Assembly (NCBI RefSeq): GCF_029407905.1
Contig: NC_073628.1
Location: 48,443,501-48,507,500 of the forward strand
Length of the DNA: 64,000 bases
Source of the DNA: Bubalus kerabau
Taxonomy: Eukaryota > Chordata > Mammalia > Artiodactyla > Bovidae
Reading direction: 5' to 3'
Positions 11,498 to 22,897 of the stretch are shown here, in pieces; within the stretch, counting starts at the first letter, position 1; every line of letters starts with the position of its first letter. A model generated the notes under the pieces. The model searched no databases and was not told the DNA's origin. It saw nothing but the letters and a program-made list of their open reading frames with translations. A program made the position numbers and the translations under genes.

Positions 11498-12251
11498 ATG
11501 TACTTTTGATATTCACTTTTAAATACAGCTTTGTTTTTGTTGGTAGTCTTAGAATCTTCTGCTGTCTCATCATTGGGTCTTTCCCCCTTTCCAAAGAACA
11601 CCTGTAGTGACATATGGTTTTGTTTTTTACTCAGTTTGGCTAGGGTTAGCATCTGAGCTTACCAAAACTGTGACTGAGACAAGTGCACAGTGTGGGAAAG
11701 AGGCATGGATGAAAGTGGTGAAGAAAATAATAGGTGGACCACAAGTGAACTAAAATAAGTGCCGGACTCTGACTTAAAGCTTGCCACCAGACACAGCTGC
11801 ACAATTAGAGCACATCAACTCACTTTCCCCTGTAAATCCTGTCACTAGATGTAGCTTAATTGCCACTCAGTTGATAGGGTTCTGATATGAATCTGCAAGG
11901 AGTAGACTTATTGTGTCTCTATGCAGTAACAGCTCTCCTCTAAAGGTCATCAGTATTTGCAGCTGCTCCATAGTGCTAAGTCTCAGCTCCACCTCAGATC
12001 GTCAGGAATCAGATTCTCATGAGGAACACACAGCCTAGATCCCTCCCATGGGTGGTACACAGTAGGATTCGTGTTCCCATGAGAATCTGGTGCTACCCCT
12101 GATCTGACGGGAGACAGAGCTTAGGCTGCAACGTGAGCCCTGGGGAGCGGCTGTAAATATAGATGAAGCTTCGCTCACTCCTGCTGTGTGGCTTGGTTCC
12201 TAACAGGTCATGGACCAGTGCTGGTCTGTGGCCCAGGGTTTGGGGACCCTG

Positions 12252-12769
12252 TCGGCACTGCAAACATCAGGAAGACCTGTGGAGTGACACACGAGCACTT
12301 CTCGAGCACTGAGAGCTCAAGTGCTGACTGCCACAGTACCGACACTTTTCACAAGACCTGTCCCAGGCTCAGAGACAAACTCAGGAGCACACAAATCACA
12401 AGTAAGGATTTCCTCCACTGTGTGACATTAGAGCCATTCTATGAAGACATACGCTATCTCAACTCTGTTGAAACATGGCCCTTCCCTTGAATCAGGATTA
12501 TAGTTCTGGCTGTAAGATCTTGCTTCTATCTTTTTTTTTTTTTTTTCCTTCTCTTTTCCCCCAAGAATGCTTTAGGTCTCAGTCATTGACTCATAAAAAC
12601 ATTTTCACACCATGTTTAAGATCTGACTACCTTTTCAGTTATGCCTGGCCTTTTCTCTAATCTGGCTTTTCTCTTCAGAAATCCCATCTCCCATCTGGAG
12701 GCAGGGCTTTGGATGCCTTCCCAGGGACTATCAATGTCCATCCAAGTTTCAGAAGCCTCTGCTTTGAGT
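12252..12769. other. Unassigned DNA with a poly-T run
   Basis: Holds a run of about 16 T at 12531-12546. The 100-codon open frame at 12188-12490 starts inside the transposon end and shows nothing recognisable. Confidence 0.5.
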
Positions 12770-12955
12770 TAGTTGCTCTGAAACTTTGGAGCCCATCACA
12801 GTCATATGAAGGGCTTTGTACTTTCCAGATGTTTGGGCTTCACTCCCAGAGAATCCGATTCAGTGATCCAGGGCCCCAATTTCTGCTGTGAACAAGCTGC
12901 TGGTCGATGCTGATGCTGTGGGTCTCAGGAATGACACTTAGAGTAGACTTGGGAT
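12770..12955 (-). mobile_element. MER5A-like non-autonomous hAT-Charlie element
   Basis: The series GCTCTGAAACTTTGGAGC, GATTCAGTGATCCAGGGCCCC, AACAAGCTGCTGG and GATGCTGATGCTG keeps the order of the MER5A reverse complement from terminus to terminus. Diverged throughout. Confidence 0.75.
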
Positions 12956-13801
12956 ACTTACTGATGGAGGACTCTTTGCAATGTGAGAATTACTGCAACA
13001 GACAGATTCTTGGGAACACTCAGTCTGTGGCTCTATGAAGAGATCTTTCTCCTGTGCCATTTCAAAGTGAAGGGCCCCATTTCCAATTTTGACATCTGTA
13101 TCATGAAATGTAATGAAAAGTCTTCTGTTGTGAGTACAGAATGCTCAGACAGAGCTGCTCTTGGAGACATGTTAAAGGAGAGGGAATTCACATTGCTCTC
13201 TTCAGAATCATTATGAATTGAGAAAAAGCCAATGGAGAAAATGTGATGTTCTTGCAACTTGTGAAACACCATTGGCAGGCCTGTTATCCAGAGGTTGCTT
13301 TTGACAATGGCAAATCAATTTATTGATTGATGGGCACAACTACAGATATCTTCATATGATTTAACACAACTACACTCTGGGGTATCAACCGTACATGAGA
13401 AGTAGAGAACAGCCATTGTGATTCTTTGTATCATTGAATTAGTAGGTTTGGAAATTTCAAAGACGTTTCCCGTATACATTCTTCAGGTTTTCGGAGAGGC
13501 CTGTGATAGGCAGGCAGGTTGAGTAGTTGTTTTGTCTAACTGATCTTAGCCCCATACACACCAGCACAACAGATTTAACTGGAGGTTGCATGATGCTGGT
13601 GGGCGAGTAGGCAAGTAATTGCAGTAGAGGGTGATTTAATCACCAGATTGTTCTGATGACTAGATTGGATTCATTTCTCTGGTGAGAGCCCCTATCCAAA
13701 TTCAGTTAATTTAATACTGAAAAGCAAAAACCCAATCACTCAAGATTTAACCCAATTACCAATCAAGAGTTCCCTCTCCACAATGGGGGGAGGTGACTCC
13801 A
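12956..13801. other. Unassigned DNA upstream of the SSU72 retrocopy
   Basis: No gene or repeat recognised. It may belong to the same duplicated unit as the retrocopy, which cannot be judged without comparing other loci. Confidence 0.45.
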
Positions 13802-13809
13802 TATAAATA
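13802..13809 (+). promoter_or_regulatory. TATA-like motif upstream of SSU72 retrocopy
   Basis: TATAAATA lies 128 bases before the ancestral start codon at 13937. Position and sequence are compatible with a core promoter, but a short AT motif is expected by chance in this window and no transcription evidence exists. Confidence 0.3.
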
Positions 13810-13936
13810 AGGTTTTGTTCCTTGCCATTAACACTGCTTGGAAGAACAGGACCCAGCCGATCTTCTCTGTGGCTTCAGAGTCCCCCCTCAGTCCCTGAAA
13901 TCTATCGGTCTGGCTGGAGTCCCAACGAGCACCATC

Positions 13937-14535
13937 ATGCCTTCCTGTCCCCTCAGGGTGGCGGTGGTCTATATGAGTAATGTGAATAGGAGCAAGGGAT
14001 ACTGACGCATCTTCAAGAGGAAAGGCTTCAGTGTCAGGCCTTTTCAGGCAGTATCCTGAGTAAGCTCCCAAGGCTGGCATCCAACCAACCAATGATGTGT
14101 TATGTTCAACTTCATATAAGAAGATGCACAAGTACCTTTCCTGTAAAGACCGAAAATACAACCAAAGGAAGGGAGTCTTACAAATTTTGGGGGAAACAAT
14201 GAGAAAATCAAGTCCCATCCAGAAAGATTTCAAGGGTGCAGAGATCCCTCCAACATCATCTTCACCTGTATGGAGAGAGTCTATTTCAAAGTGGTGGCAG
14301 AGCCATGTGCCAGAGAAGAGGAGACTGTCCAGCCTGTGACAATGATGTCCACGTGATCAATGTGGACATGGAGGGCACCCTGGAGGCAGCCACCCTGGGA
14401 GCTTTGATCCTCTGTGAACTCTGCCAAGGTCTCCAGCAGGCTGAGGACATGGAAAGCAGTCTCGCTGAGCTGCTCCAGGAAGCAAAGGAGAAAACAGGAA
14501 GGTGCTTTCTGCACATGATCTGCTTCTGCTGAAGA
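13937..14535 (+). pseudogene. SSU72 (pseudogene copy): SSU72-like retrocopy, disabled
   Basis: The plus strand encodes a near full-length relative of SSU72, the phosphatase that removes phosphate from Ser5 of the RNA polymerase II C-terminal domain. The ATG at 13937 opens MPSCPLRVAVVYMSNVNRS, matching the SSU72 N terminus. The catalytic loop CX5R, normally VVCSSNQNRS, reads VVYMSNVNRS, so the nucleophilic cysteine is replaced by tyrosine. A TGA follows at codon 23 (14003-14005), and at least four more stops precede a frameshift near 14336-14350. The last part is open again: NVDMEGTLEAATLGALILCE through EDMES to the end KTGRCFLHMICFC, stop at 14533-14535. The span of about 199 codons compares with about 194 in SSU72. 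No introns are visible, so I infer retroposition; no poly-A tail is recognisable. The 156-codon minus-strand frame over it is a shadow. Confidence 0.92.
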
Positions 14536-15895
14536 TCTTGGCTGGTTTCAGCTCCTTTGTTAGTAAGAACTTGTGCCTGGATTTTTGGGCAAGTCATCAC
14601 TTTCTGTGAGAAACATCTTCAAAGCCCTTTCCACTAATAGTTATCTGTATGATCTTTTTCAGATATACCCCACCCAGGGAAGGAAGTGGAAGAGAAAAAG
14701 ATTTTAAAGGAAATAGAACATGGATTACAAGTAGGCATCAAAACCCTTTCAATGTGAAGGACAATGGTGTGGGTACTTGGAAGGAACAATTCAATGCTCA
14801 CAGTTTGCAAAGAAGTTAATCTCTAGGACTCCATTTTTCTGATGAACAAACCAAGCTTATAATGAACAAGTGATATGTTGAAGGATATTCTTATTAAAAC
14901 AAATTGTTCCATTCATTTATATTGATAACAACTTAACAACTTCATTTTGCCCTTTTGGCATAATGTTAAACATTATTATTATTTTTTTGTGTGTGTGGTG
15001 AGAGAGTATTGTACTGAATGTATGAACTTAGAAATATTTTTAGTTTTAGATTGTATGTCTTTTACTAATGCCAACTTTATTCAAAACTCAGGGTAGATAA
15101 TGGATGGCATTTATTACTAAAATCTTGGCATGATCTGTTCAATTAAGTAGCTTGCTAAATGAAATAAAACCCTTAATTTGAAGAAAATATGTCTTTTTGT
15201 TTGTGGTAGGGGATGCATATACAAACTGAGCCCCTTGGATTCTTATTGTTTAAGCCATGTGAATTCCATGGAGAAAAGCATTCTTTCCTAATGAGAAACT
15301 TCTTCACGCTTAAGGCATTGATAGTTTTGCATTTTGTGCTCCTCTGAAAGTAGACCCACACTACAGTGAACTGCAACATTCTCGGTTCTGCTCAGCAGTG
15401 GCACCAAGGCCTATGTGACTTACAGAAGAAAATCAAGGAGAGGTAGTTGGCATGGCTGAATAGGTTAGGTTACTCGCTATGTCATAAAGTAGAAGCCGAG
15501 TTTCTTTACAGAGTGTAGGCAGAATGAAGCAAGCTTGGACCTGGAGAGCCTAACTTGTACTTAGTCCCTGAGGAGAAGAGTGGACCCAGAAATAGGTGGT
15601 GGCTCTGGACAGATAGAGTAGACATGAGATCGGAGAAAGGAGCTGAAATGACAGGACTTGCTGAAGAAGAGAGAGAGAGAGGAATTTAAATCACACTTAA
15701 ACTTCTGTCATCCCCCACAGGTGACCACGTGAACATATATGCACGTGGCAGTGTGGGTGGTAAGGAGGTGAGAGTTTCTTTCCTGGTAGAATCAATGTCC
15801 TCTATGGTCAGCCTCTCTGCTGATTGTGAGTAGTCAGGATCAGGATTACTTATGGGAGGGGAAAATCTGTTGAGGCTATCATTTCATGTAATGAA
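14536..15895. other. Unassigned DNA downstream of the SSU72 retrocopy
   Basis: The first 100 or so bases may be former 3' UTR. A short GT-rich run occurs near 14988-14998 and a GA run near 15670-15681. Nothing else recognisable. Confidence 0.5.
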
Positions 15896-16049
15896 AAGAA
15901 AGTGAAAGTGGTTGTATAGTCCATGGAATTCTCCAGGCCACAACACTGGAATGGGTAGACTTTCCCTTCCTCCAGGGGATCTTCCCAACCCAGAGATCGA
16001 ACCCAGGTCTCTCACATTGCATGTGGATTCTTTACCAGCTGAGCCACAG
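15896..16049 (-). mobile_element. Bov-tA SINE, internally shortened
   Basis: The reverse complement has the tRNA-like head (GCTCAGCTGGTAAAGAATCC type) and part of the body. The 3' part between the GAAAGTGAAAGTGG start and the TAGTCCATGG block is missing. Confidence 0.88.
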
Positions 16050-16660
16050 TTCAGTTCAGTCACTCAGTCATGTCCAACTCTTTGCGACCCCATGAACTGC
16101 AGCATGCCAGGCATCCTTGTCCATCACCAACTTCCAGAGTTTACCCAAACTCATGTCCATTGAGCCGGTGATGCCATCCAACCATCTCATCCTCTGTCGC
16201 CTCCTTCTCTTCCTGCCCTCAATCTTTCCCAGCCTCAGGGGCTTTACAAATGAGTCAGCTCTTCACATCAGATGGCCAAAGTATTGGAGTTTCAGCTTCA
16301 GCATCAGTCCTTCCAATGAACACCCAGGACTGATCTCCTTTAGGATGGACTGGTTTCATCACCTTTATGTCCAAGGGACTCTCAAGAGTCTTCTCTAACA
16401 CCAAAGTTCAAAAGCATCAGTTCTTCAGTGGTCAGCTTTCTTTATAGTCTAACTCTCACATCCATACATGACTACTGGAAAAACCATAGCCTTGACTAGA
16501 TGGACTTTTGTTGACAAAGTAATGTCTCTGCTTTTCAATATGCTGTCTAGGTTGGTCATAACTTTCCTTCCAAGGAGTAAGCCTTTTCTAAAACCAGCTT
16601 GACCATCTGGAAGTTCATGGTTCATGTATTGCTGAAGCCTGGCTTGGAGAATTTTGAGCA
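16050..16660 (-). mobile_element. BovB LINE with internal deletion
   Basis: Reverse complement runs from the BovB 3' end (TTCAGTTCAGTCACTCAG) through the RT C terminus. At about 16581 the order jumps from the CCAAGGAGTAAG block to the CCTTTTCTAAAACCAGC block, which in other copies here lie about 640 bases apart, so the YADD region is absent. Confidence 0.93.
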
Positions 16661-16670
16661 CACAAAGGAA

Positions 16671-16794
16671 GGCCAAGAGTACTGGAGTGGGCAGCCCACC
16701 CCTTCTCCAGTGGATCTTCCTGACCCAGGAATCCAACAGAGCTCTCCTGCATTGCAGGCAGATTCTTTACTAACTTAGCTATCAAGGAAGTCGT
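16671..16794 (-). mobile_element. Bov-tA SINE fragment
   Basis: Reverse complement gives a tRNA-like head and the first part of the Bov-A body, joined directly to the BovB fragment. Confidence 0.88.
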
Positions 16795-17029
16795 TTTCAT
16801 GTAATGGGAACACCAAATTGAAGTGGGATTTTTAGGTAGTATTGGGTGTTCTTCGAAGGCAAAAATGTTTGGTCTAGTTGATATTATTTTGATCAGAAAA
16901 TCCATTTTGAGGAAAATTTAATGTGTTCCTAATTGTGTTCCTGTCTGTTTGGGCAAGTCAAGGCAAATATGACAGAGGAGTAAAATGTTGCAGGTGTTTA
17001 AATGGAGTGATTACAGTGATGAATTACAA
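16795..17029. other. Unassigned DNA
   Basis: Nothing recognised. Confidence 0.5.
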
Positions 17030-17225
17030 AGTATAAAGCATATATAAAATAGATAACTAATAAGGACCTACTCTATAGCCAAAGGAACACTTCTCAACTC
17101 TGTAAGGACTTATATGGAAAAAGAATCTAAAAAAGAGTAGGCATGTGTATATGTTCAACTGATTTACTTTACAGTAGAAACTAATACAACATTGTAAATC
17201 ATCTACAGCCCAATAAAAGTTTAAG
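17030..17225 (+). mobile_element. L1 LINE 3' end
   Basis: Follows the artiodactyl L1 3' terminal order: AATAAGGACCTACT, AAAGAATCTAAAAAAGAGT, CTAATACAACATTGTAAATC, CCAATAAAAGTTT. It is 5' truncated. Confidence 0.85.
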
Positions 17226-17449
17226 AATGTAATACATCTATTTGAAAAGCAAAATATAAAATGTACGTGAATAAATTAAAAGGGATAGGACTGGATTAAA
17301 TAGATTGCAAAACATCATCTAAAAGTCCTTATATATCATAAAAATATGAAAAAGATTGGAAAGTTAGAACTTTAATGCTGATGAATTTACTGTTTAGATC
17401 TTAATCTAGTGGTTGAATCTAACTTTAAATAGATTCTAATCTCAATTAA
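17226..17449. other. Unassigned AT-rich DNA
   Basis: Nothing recognised. Confidence 0.5.
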
Positions 17450-17720
17450 GGAGAAGGCAATGGCACCCCATTCCAGTACTCTTGCCTGGAAAATCCCATG
17501 GATGGAGGACCCTGGTAGGCTGCAGTCCATGGGGTCGCGAAAAGTCAGACACGACTGAGCGACTTCCCTTTCACTTTTCACTTTCATGCATTGGAGAAGG
17601 AAATGGCAACCCACTCCAGTGTTCTTGCCTGGAGAATCCCAGGGACGGGGGAGCCTGGTGGGCTGCTGTCTATGGGTCGCACAGAGTCCGACACGACTGA
17701 AGCGACTTAGCAGCAGCAGC
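17450..17720 (+). mobile_element. BOV-A2 SINE, full length
   Basis: Both monomers and a short (CAG)n tail are present with few changes from the consensus, implying a fairly recent insertion. Confidence 0.96.
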
Positions 17721-18977
17721 TGCTAAGTGTCAATGAAAGTATAGCAGCTAGTGTCTCTGGTAGAGTTAGAAATATTGTTAATATGAAAACTGAACATTGA
17801 GGGCATTGAGTGAGTAATCTTTTGGTTACTGGAGTTGGTAAGAATGAGAGCAGGGGTTAGTAGAAGGTCACCTGCAAAGTTGCCTGGGCTCATGTTGCAA
17901 CATGCACGCCTGTAGCACCTGGGGTTTCCTTGTGTAGAGAGTCAGAGACAGAGGAGACGATCTGAATGGAGAGATCATTTACCTGGAGCTATGGATGTTA
18001 CTCAGTGTTTGGCTATGGCTGCAACTTCTGGTGGCATTCACAAGTGTTTTAGAGTCTTACTCTCTGGTAAGTAGGTTCCAGATGGCATCCATCCAGGATT
18101 GGATGCCAAGTCCTGACCTTCATTATTGGACATTCCTTTTAGCAGTATCTTAGAAGACTCCTCATTGCAACAAGGTCTTTCCAGCTTCAGATCTGCCAAA
18201 ACCAAGCCAGAATTTGGACCAGAAGCCTGCTAAATTCTCTGTAGACCTCCTGGTACCTTGTTTAAAAAAAAAGAATCGTGAGGTGGGGAGGATGGGGCTA
18301 GATCGGGCATTACTTAAATATGGTGGGAAAATAGTTTCTAGATGATATAAACACTCCTGGAGCTGGTAATTTTGCTAAAAGAAGAGGAAGTTATGTTTGT
18401 AAGATGTAATAGTAACTAACAATATCTTTCTATATAAATATGAGGGATGGGAATTAGAGTTTTAGATGTGCTATTGGAAACACAGTGGTTTCTTGAGTAG
18501 AAAGACATGATTCCATTTAAGACACAGAGCAAATGGAATATTTAGAAGGCTGTGGAAAGGGCAGCATTTGGAGACAAATTGCTAAAAGACATAAATAAAC
18601 ATGTAACTAGAAAGGTTAGGTATGATAACGATGGCTTTGGTGCCAGGACGGACACAGAGGTGAAATTTTTAAATGGTAACTATGAGGTCTCTGTGCTTTG
18701 TGTGTTTGTACATGTCTACATGTGTGTTGCAGCTGTGTGGTATTGCCAAAGTAATCTATAAAAGATCTCTATCTACTTGACTTAAAGGAAATTAAGCATT
18801 TATATCCTCAGAAATAAAATTATCCAGCCAGAACGAATTTCAGGTTAATATCATTTGAAAAGTATTCAGTACTAAGCTGATATCTGGTATTGAAAGTGGC
18901 TTAAACTTGTTTGTTTGATTAAAATAGACTGATCTTTAGAGTCATCAGTGTTAAGCATAATACATCTGTTGTCAGAC
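17721..18977. other. Unassigned DNA
   Basis: No gene found. The 69-codon frame at 18552-18761 shows no recognisable similarity. Confidence 0.5.
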
Positions 18978-21425
18978 AGTCAGTTCAGTCGCTCAGTTGT
19001 GTCCAACTCTTTGTGACCCCATGGACTGCAGCATGCCAGGCTTCCGTGTCCATCACCAAATCCCTTAGCTTGCTCAAACTCATATCATTGAGTCCGTGTT
19101 GCCATCCAACCATCTCATCCTCTGTTGTCTCCTTCTTCTCCTGCCTTCAATCTTTCTCGGCATCAGGGTCTCTTCCAATGAGTCAGTCTTCCCCAAAAGT
19201 AGCCAAAGTATTGGAGCTTCGGTTTCAGCATCAGTCCTTCCAATGACTATTCAGGACTGATTTGCGTTAGGATTGACTGGTTGGGTTCCATGCGGTCCAA
19301 AGGACTCTCAAGAGTCTTCTCCATCACCACAGTTCAAAAGCATCAATTTTTTGGCACTCAGCTTTCATTGTGGTCCCATTCTCACATTCATAAATGACTA
19401 CTGGGAAAACCATAGTTTTAACTTTTGTCGGTAAAGTAATGTCTCTGCTTTTTAATATGCTGTCTAGGTTTGTCATAGCTTTTCTTCCAAGGAGCAAGCA
19501 TCTTTTAATTTCATGACTGTAATCACCCTGCACAGTGATTTTGGGGCTCAAGAAAATAAAAAGTCTCTCACTGTTTCCATTCTTTCCCCATCCATTTCTC
19601 ATGAAGAAATGGGACTGGATGCCATGATCTTAGCTTTTTGAATGCTGAATTTTAAGCCAGCTTTTTCACTCTCCTCTTTCACTTTCATCAAGAGGCTCTT
19701 TAGTTGCTCTTTGCTTTTTGCCATAAGGGAGGTGTCATCTGCACATCTGAGGTTATTGACATTTCTCCTGGCAATCTTGATTCCAGCTTGTGCTTCAACC
19801 AGTCTGGCATTTCGCATGATGGACTCTGCATATAAGTTAAATAAGCAGGGTGACAATAAACAGCCTTGACGTTTACTCCTTTCCTGATTTGGAACCAGTC
19901 TGTTGTTCCATGTGCAGTTCTACCTGTTACTTCTTGACATACATACAAATTTCTCAAGAGCCAGGTCAGGTGATCTGTTATTCCCATCTCTTTAAGAATT
20001 TTCCACTGTTTGCTGTAAGCCATACAGTCAAAGGCTTTAGCGTAGTTAATAAAGCAGAAGTAGATGTTTTTCTGGAATTCTCTTGCTTTTTCTATGATCC
20101 AATGGATGTTGGCAATTTGATCTCTGGTTCCTCTGCCTTTTCTAAATCCAGCTTGAACATCTGGAAATTCACGGTTCATGTACTGTTAAAGCCTGGCTTG
20201 GAGAATTTTGAGCATGACTTGGCTACTGTGTGAGATGAAAGCAATTGTGCAATAGTTTGAACATGCTCTGGTATTGCCTTTCTTTGGGATTGGAATGAAA
20301 ACTGACCTTTTCCTGTCCTGTGGCCACTGCTGAGTTTTCCAAGTTTTCTGGCATATTGAGTACAACACTTTAAAAAAATCATCTTTTAGGATTTTAAATA
20401 ACAGCTGGTATTCCATCACCTCCACTACCTTTATTCAGAGTGATGCTTCCTAAGGCCCACTTGATTTCACATTCTAGGAGGTGGAATGATCTAGGTGAGT
20501 GATCACGCCATATTGGTTATCTGGGTCATGAGGATCTTTTTTGTACAGTTCTTCTGTGTATTCTTGCCATCTCTTCTTAATATCTTCTGTTAGGTCCATA
20601 CCATTTCTATCCTTTATTGAGCCCATCTTTGCATGAAATGTTTCCTTGGTATCCCTAATTTTCTTGAAGAGATCTCTAGTCTTTTCCACCTTTTGTTTCC
20701 CTCTATCTTCTCTCATTGATCACTGAGGAAGTCTGTCTTATATCTCCTTGCTATTCTTTGGAACTCTGCATTCAGGTGGGTATATCTTTGCTTTTCTCCT
20801 TTGTCTTTTGCTTCTCTTCTTTTCTCAGCTATTTGTTAGGCCTTCTCAGACAACCATTTTCCCTTTTTTCATTTCTTTTTCTTGGGGATGATTTTGATCA
20901 CTGCCTCCTGTTCAATGTTACAAACCTCCATCCATAGTTCTTCAGGCACTCTATCTAACAGAGCCAATCCCTTGAAACTATTTGTTAGTCCCACTGTTTA
21001 ATCATAAGATATTTGATTTAGGTCATACCTGAATGGTCTAGTGGTTTTCCCCACTTTCTTCAATTTAGGTCTGGAATTTTCCATAAATTGTTCATGATCT
21101 GAGCCACAGTCAGCTCCTGGTCTTGTTTTTGCTGAATGTAGAGCTTCTCCATCCTTGGCTGCAAAGAATGTAATCAATCTGATTTCAGTATTGACCATCT
21201 GGTGATGTCCATGTGTAACATCTTCTCTTGTGTTGTTGGAAGAGGGTGTTTGCTATGACCACTGTGTTCTCTTAGCAAAATTTTGTTAACCTTTGCCCTG
21301 CTTCATTTTGTACTCTAAGGCCACTTTTGCCTCTTTATTCCAGGTATCTCTTGATTTCCTACTTTTGCATTCTAGTCCTCTATGATGAAAAGGTCATCTT
21401 TTTTTGTTGTTAGTTCTAGAAGGTC
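18978..21425 (-). mobile_element. BovB LINE, 2.4 kb, endonuclease C-terminal part through 3' end
   Basis: Longest BovB copy here. Read on the minus strand, decayed frames give first the end of the APE-type endonuclease, with GADCGSDHEQF at about 21080-21115 (the SDH motif of that fold), then FRYDLNQISYD, a linker, and the reverse transcriptase. The RT includes SVFIPIPKKGNTRACSNY (about 20250-20310), QAGFRKGRGTRDQIA (about 20110-20160), FDCM and the catalytic box, changed to CADD (NNLRCADDTSLMAKS, about 19715-19760). The final thumb-to-C-terminal region follows, ending in the shared BovB/Bov-A 3' sequence. Many stops and frameshifts, plus the Y-to-C change, show it is inactive. It is 5' truncated (a full BovB is about 3.2 kb). 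Confidence 0.95.
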
Positions 21426-22393
21426 TTATACCTAGTTTTACCAGAGGTCAAATAAGACCTTTTTCTAGCTCTTATAAATTTTTCCATAAGAAAAGTAACC
21501 CTGTGTGGGGAAAAAAAAAAATAAATAAACTCTTAAGGAAAATTAGATGTAAATTTTCAGTAAAAGAAGGTAGGAAGAATGAGAAAAGTACTGAGAAAAG
21601 AATTGCATGATCAGGATTTTCTGAGATCAGATTAAATTTAGTTGAATAAATAGATTTTGTTCAGAGTGCACTGGAACAAGAGATTGTATTTTGCTTCTTC
21701 AGTGTTTTCTTGAAATGCTGCTTTTAATAACAGACACTATGAGCTTCTTTGCTTTCAAATGATCTGTATTTGCTTTTGAGATCTTTTGTAATTTTGGTTA
21801 AGTAATAAGCATTGTTTCATAATGACTTGTGATCTTATCTGAGTAAGTTTAAAGCTTTTTGATGCTTCCCAAATACCAATTTTAATTGAAGCTCCTTTGA
21901 TTTCCAGCTAACTTTGGGATGTTTTAGGGGGTCTCTGATATATTCCAAAGACAAATTATTTAACTAGGATTATTTGGCATGTTAAGTTAAATGTAATCAA
22001 TCCTAATTCTGGTTATTATAACTAAGTTTCTCACCTACACTGTAATTAGATGTTTAACTATGCCTTTTAAGCCTTACATCATTTACAGATATATTTGTAC
22101 CCTGATGCTGTTGCAAAAAGTGCTTAATAATCAAGTAGATTCATTGAAAGGCTATGGAAGCACTTAAAACTGTTCCATGTTAAGATGATGGCTTTGTGAG
22201 ATTTCCAGCCCATACTGACTTACAGCAAGTAGCTGCTCTGCCCCTGGGGCACTTAGATCAGACATCCAGAGATTTTTTTTCCCTGACAGCTAAGGTTGAC
22301 ATCTCCCCAAGGCTTGAAGCAGTTATAGAAGACAAACCATTGCAACTGTCTGCTTCCCATAAGCATATGGAAGTAAAATCTCTGAAGGGAGAA
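21426..22393. other. Unassigned DNA
   Basis: A-rich run at 21510-21525. No gene or family recognised. Confidence 0.5.
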
Positions 22394-22870
22394 TGAAACA
22401 GGAGGGAAGGGAGCAGAGCAAAAACTTCAAAAAAAAAAAAAAAATGACATAACCCAGACATAGCCGGAGGACACAGCATAAACTTATTTGAACCAGATAG
22501 GTCCAAGATGGCTGATGCATCCACTTCCACTAGACCTTGGTCCTCAGTATACACTCATTGTGAATATATCAGCAGCTAAATGACACACCCACCAGCACCA
22601 CGACAGTTCTGCTGTCGACCATCAAAGACCAAAATGTGGATAGTGGCCTAATTAATTCCTGGAAATCCCCATTCCTTCCCCAAAATAGTGGAAATAACCA
22701 TCCATTTATTAGTCTATGAAATCACCAAGCCCATAAAAATATACCACACCATATTTTTCTCCTTCTGACATGGCTTATACTCTATCTGTGGACTGTGTTT
22801 CTCTCTAAATAAATCCACTTCTTACCTATCACTTTGTCTCTCACTGAATTCTCTCTGTGATGAGACATCA
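22394..22870 (+). mobile_element. Endogenous retrovirus LTR, copy 1
   Basis: About 477 bases align along their length with the reverse complement of 29820-30277. Shared blocks include CCTTGGTCCTCAGTATACAC, CATTGTGAATATATCAGCA, ACACACCCACCAGCACCA and CACTTTGTCTCTC. Within it a CCCATAAAAA TATA-like box and, 3' of it, AATAAATCCACTTC (polyadenylation signal) occur in the order expected of an LTR. An A15 run at 22430-22444 is a local expansion. The start (TG at 22394) and end (CA at 22869-22870) are estimated from the two copies. Adjacent internal sequence follows on the right, so this was a 5' LTR in forward orientation. Confidence 0.8.
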
Positions 22871-22887
22871 AGAACATGAGCTACATT

Positions 22888-22897
22888 AAATCCTAAA
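22888..22897 (+). repeat. Target-site duplication, left copy (BovB)
   Basis: AAATCCTAAA pairs with AAATCTTAAA at 23928-23937, one mismatch, bracketing the BovB insertion inside retroviral leader sequence. Confidence 0.85.

Larger units (their letters stand above)
9126..12251 (-). mobile_element. Charlie-group hAT DNA transposon (MER1-type termini)
   Basis: The left end (CAGTGGTCCCCTACCTTTTTG) and right end (GGTTTGGGGACCCTG) are diverged inverted repeats of the MER1/Charlie type. Sub-terminal sequence (for example GACGGGAGACAGTGACC, GGTTCCTAACAGGTCATGGACC) also follows that family. A transposase relic lies between them on the minus strand. SINE fragments at 9838-9962, 10557-10633 and 11290-11497 are later insertions. 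I could not confirm an 8-base target duplication: flanking octamers TGATAGCA and TCGGCACT do not match. Element inferred long inactive. Confidence 0.85.

Noticed and set aside
9118..12259. 8-base target duplication for the Charlie element
   Set aside because: The two flanking octamers do not match, so none is claimed.
12188..12490. A 100-codon frame as a small gene
   Set aside because: Begins inside the hAT terminal sequence and has no recognisable domain or context.
13763..14233. A 156-codon minus-strand frame as a gene
   Set aside because: It is antisense to the SSU72 retrocopy, which explains the sequence much better on the plus strand.
13937..14535. SSU72 copy as a working phosphatase gene
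   Set aside because: Catalytic cysteine replaced, multiple stops and a frameshift.
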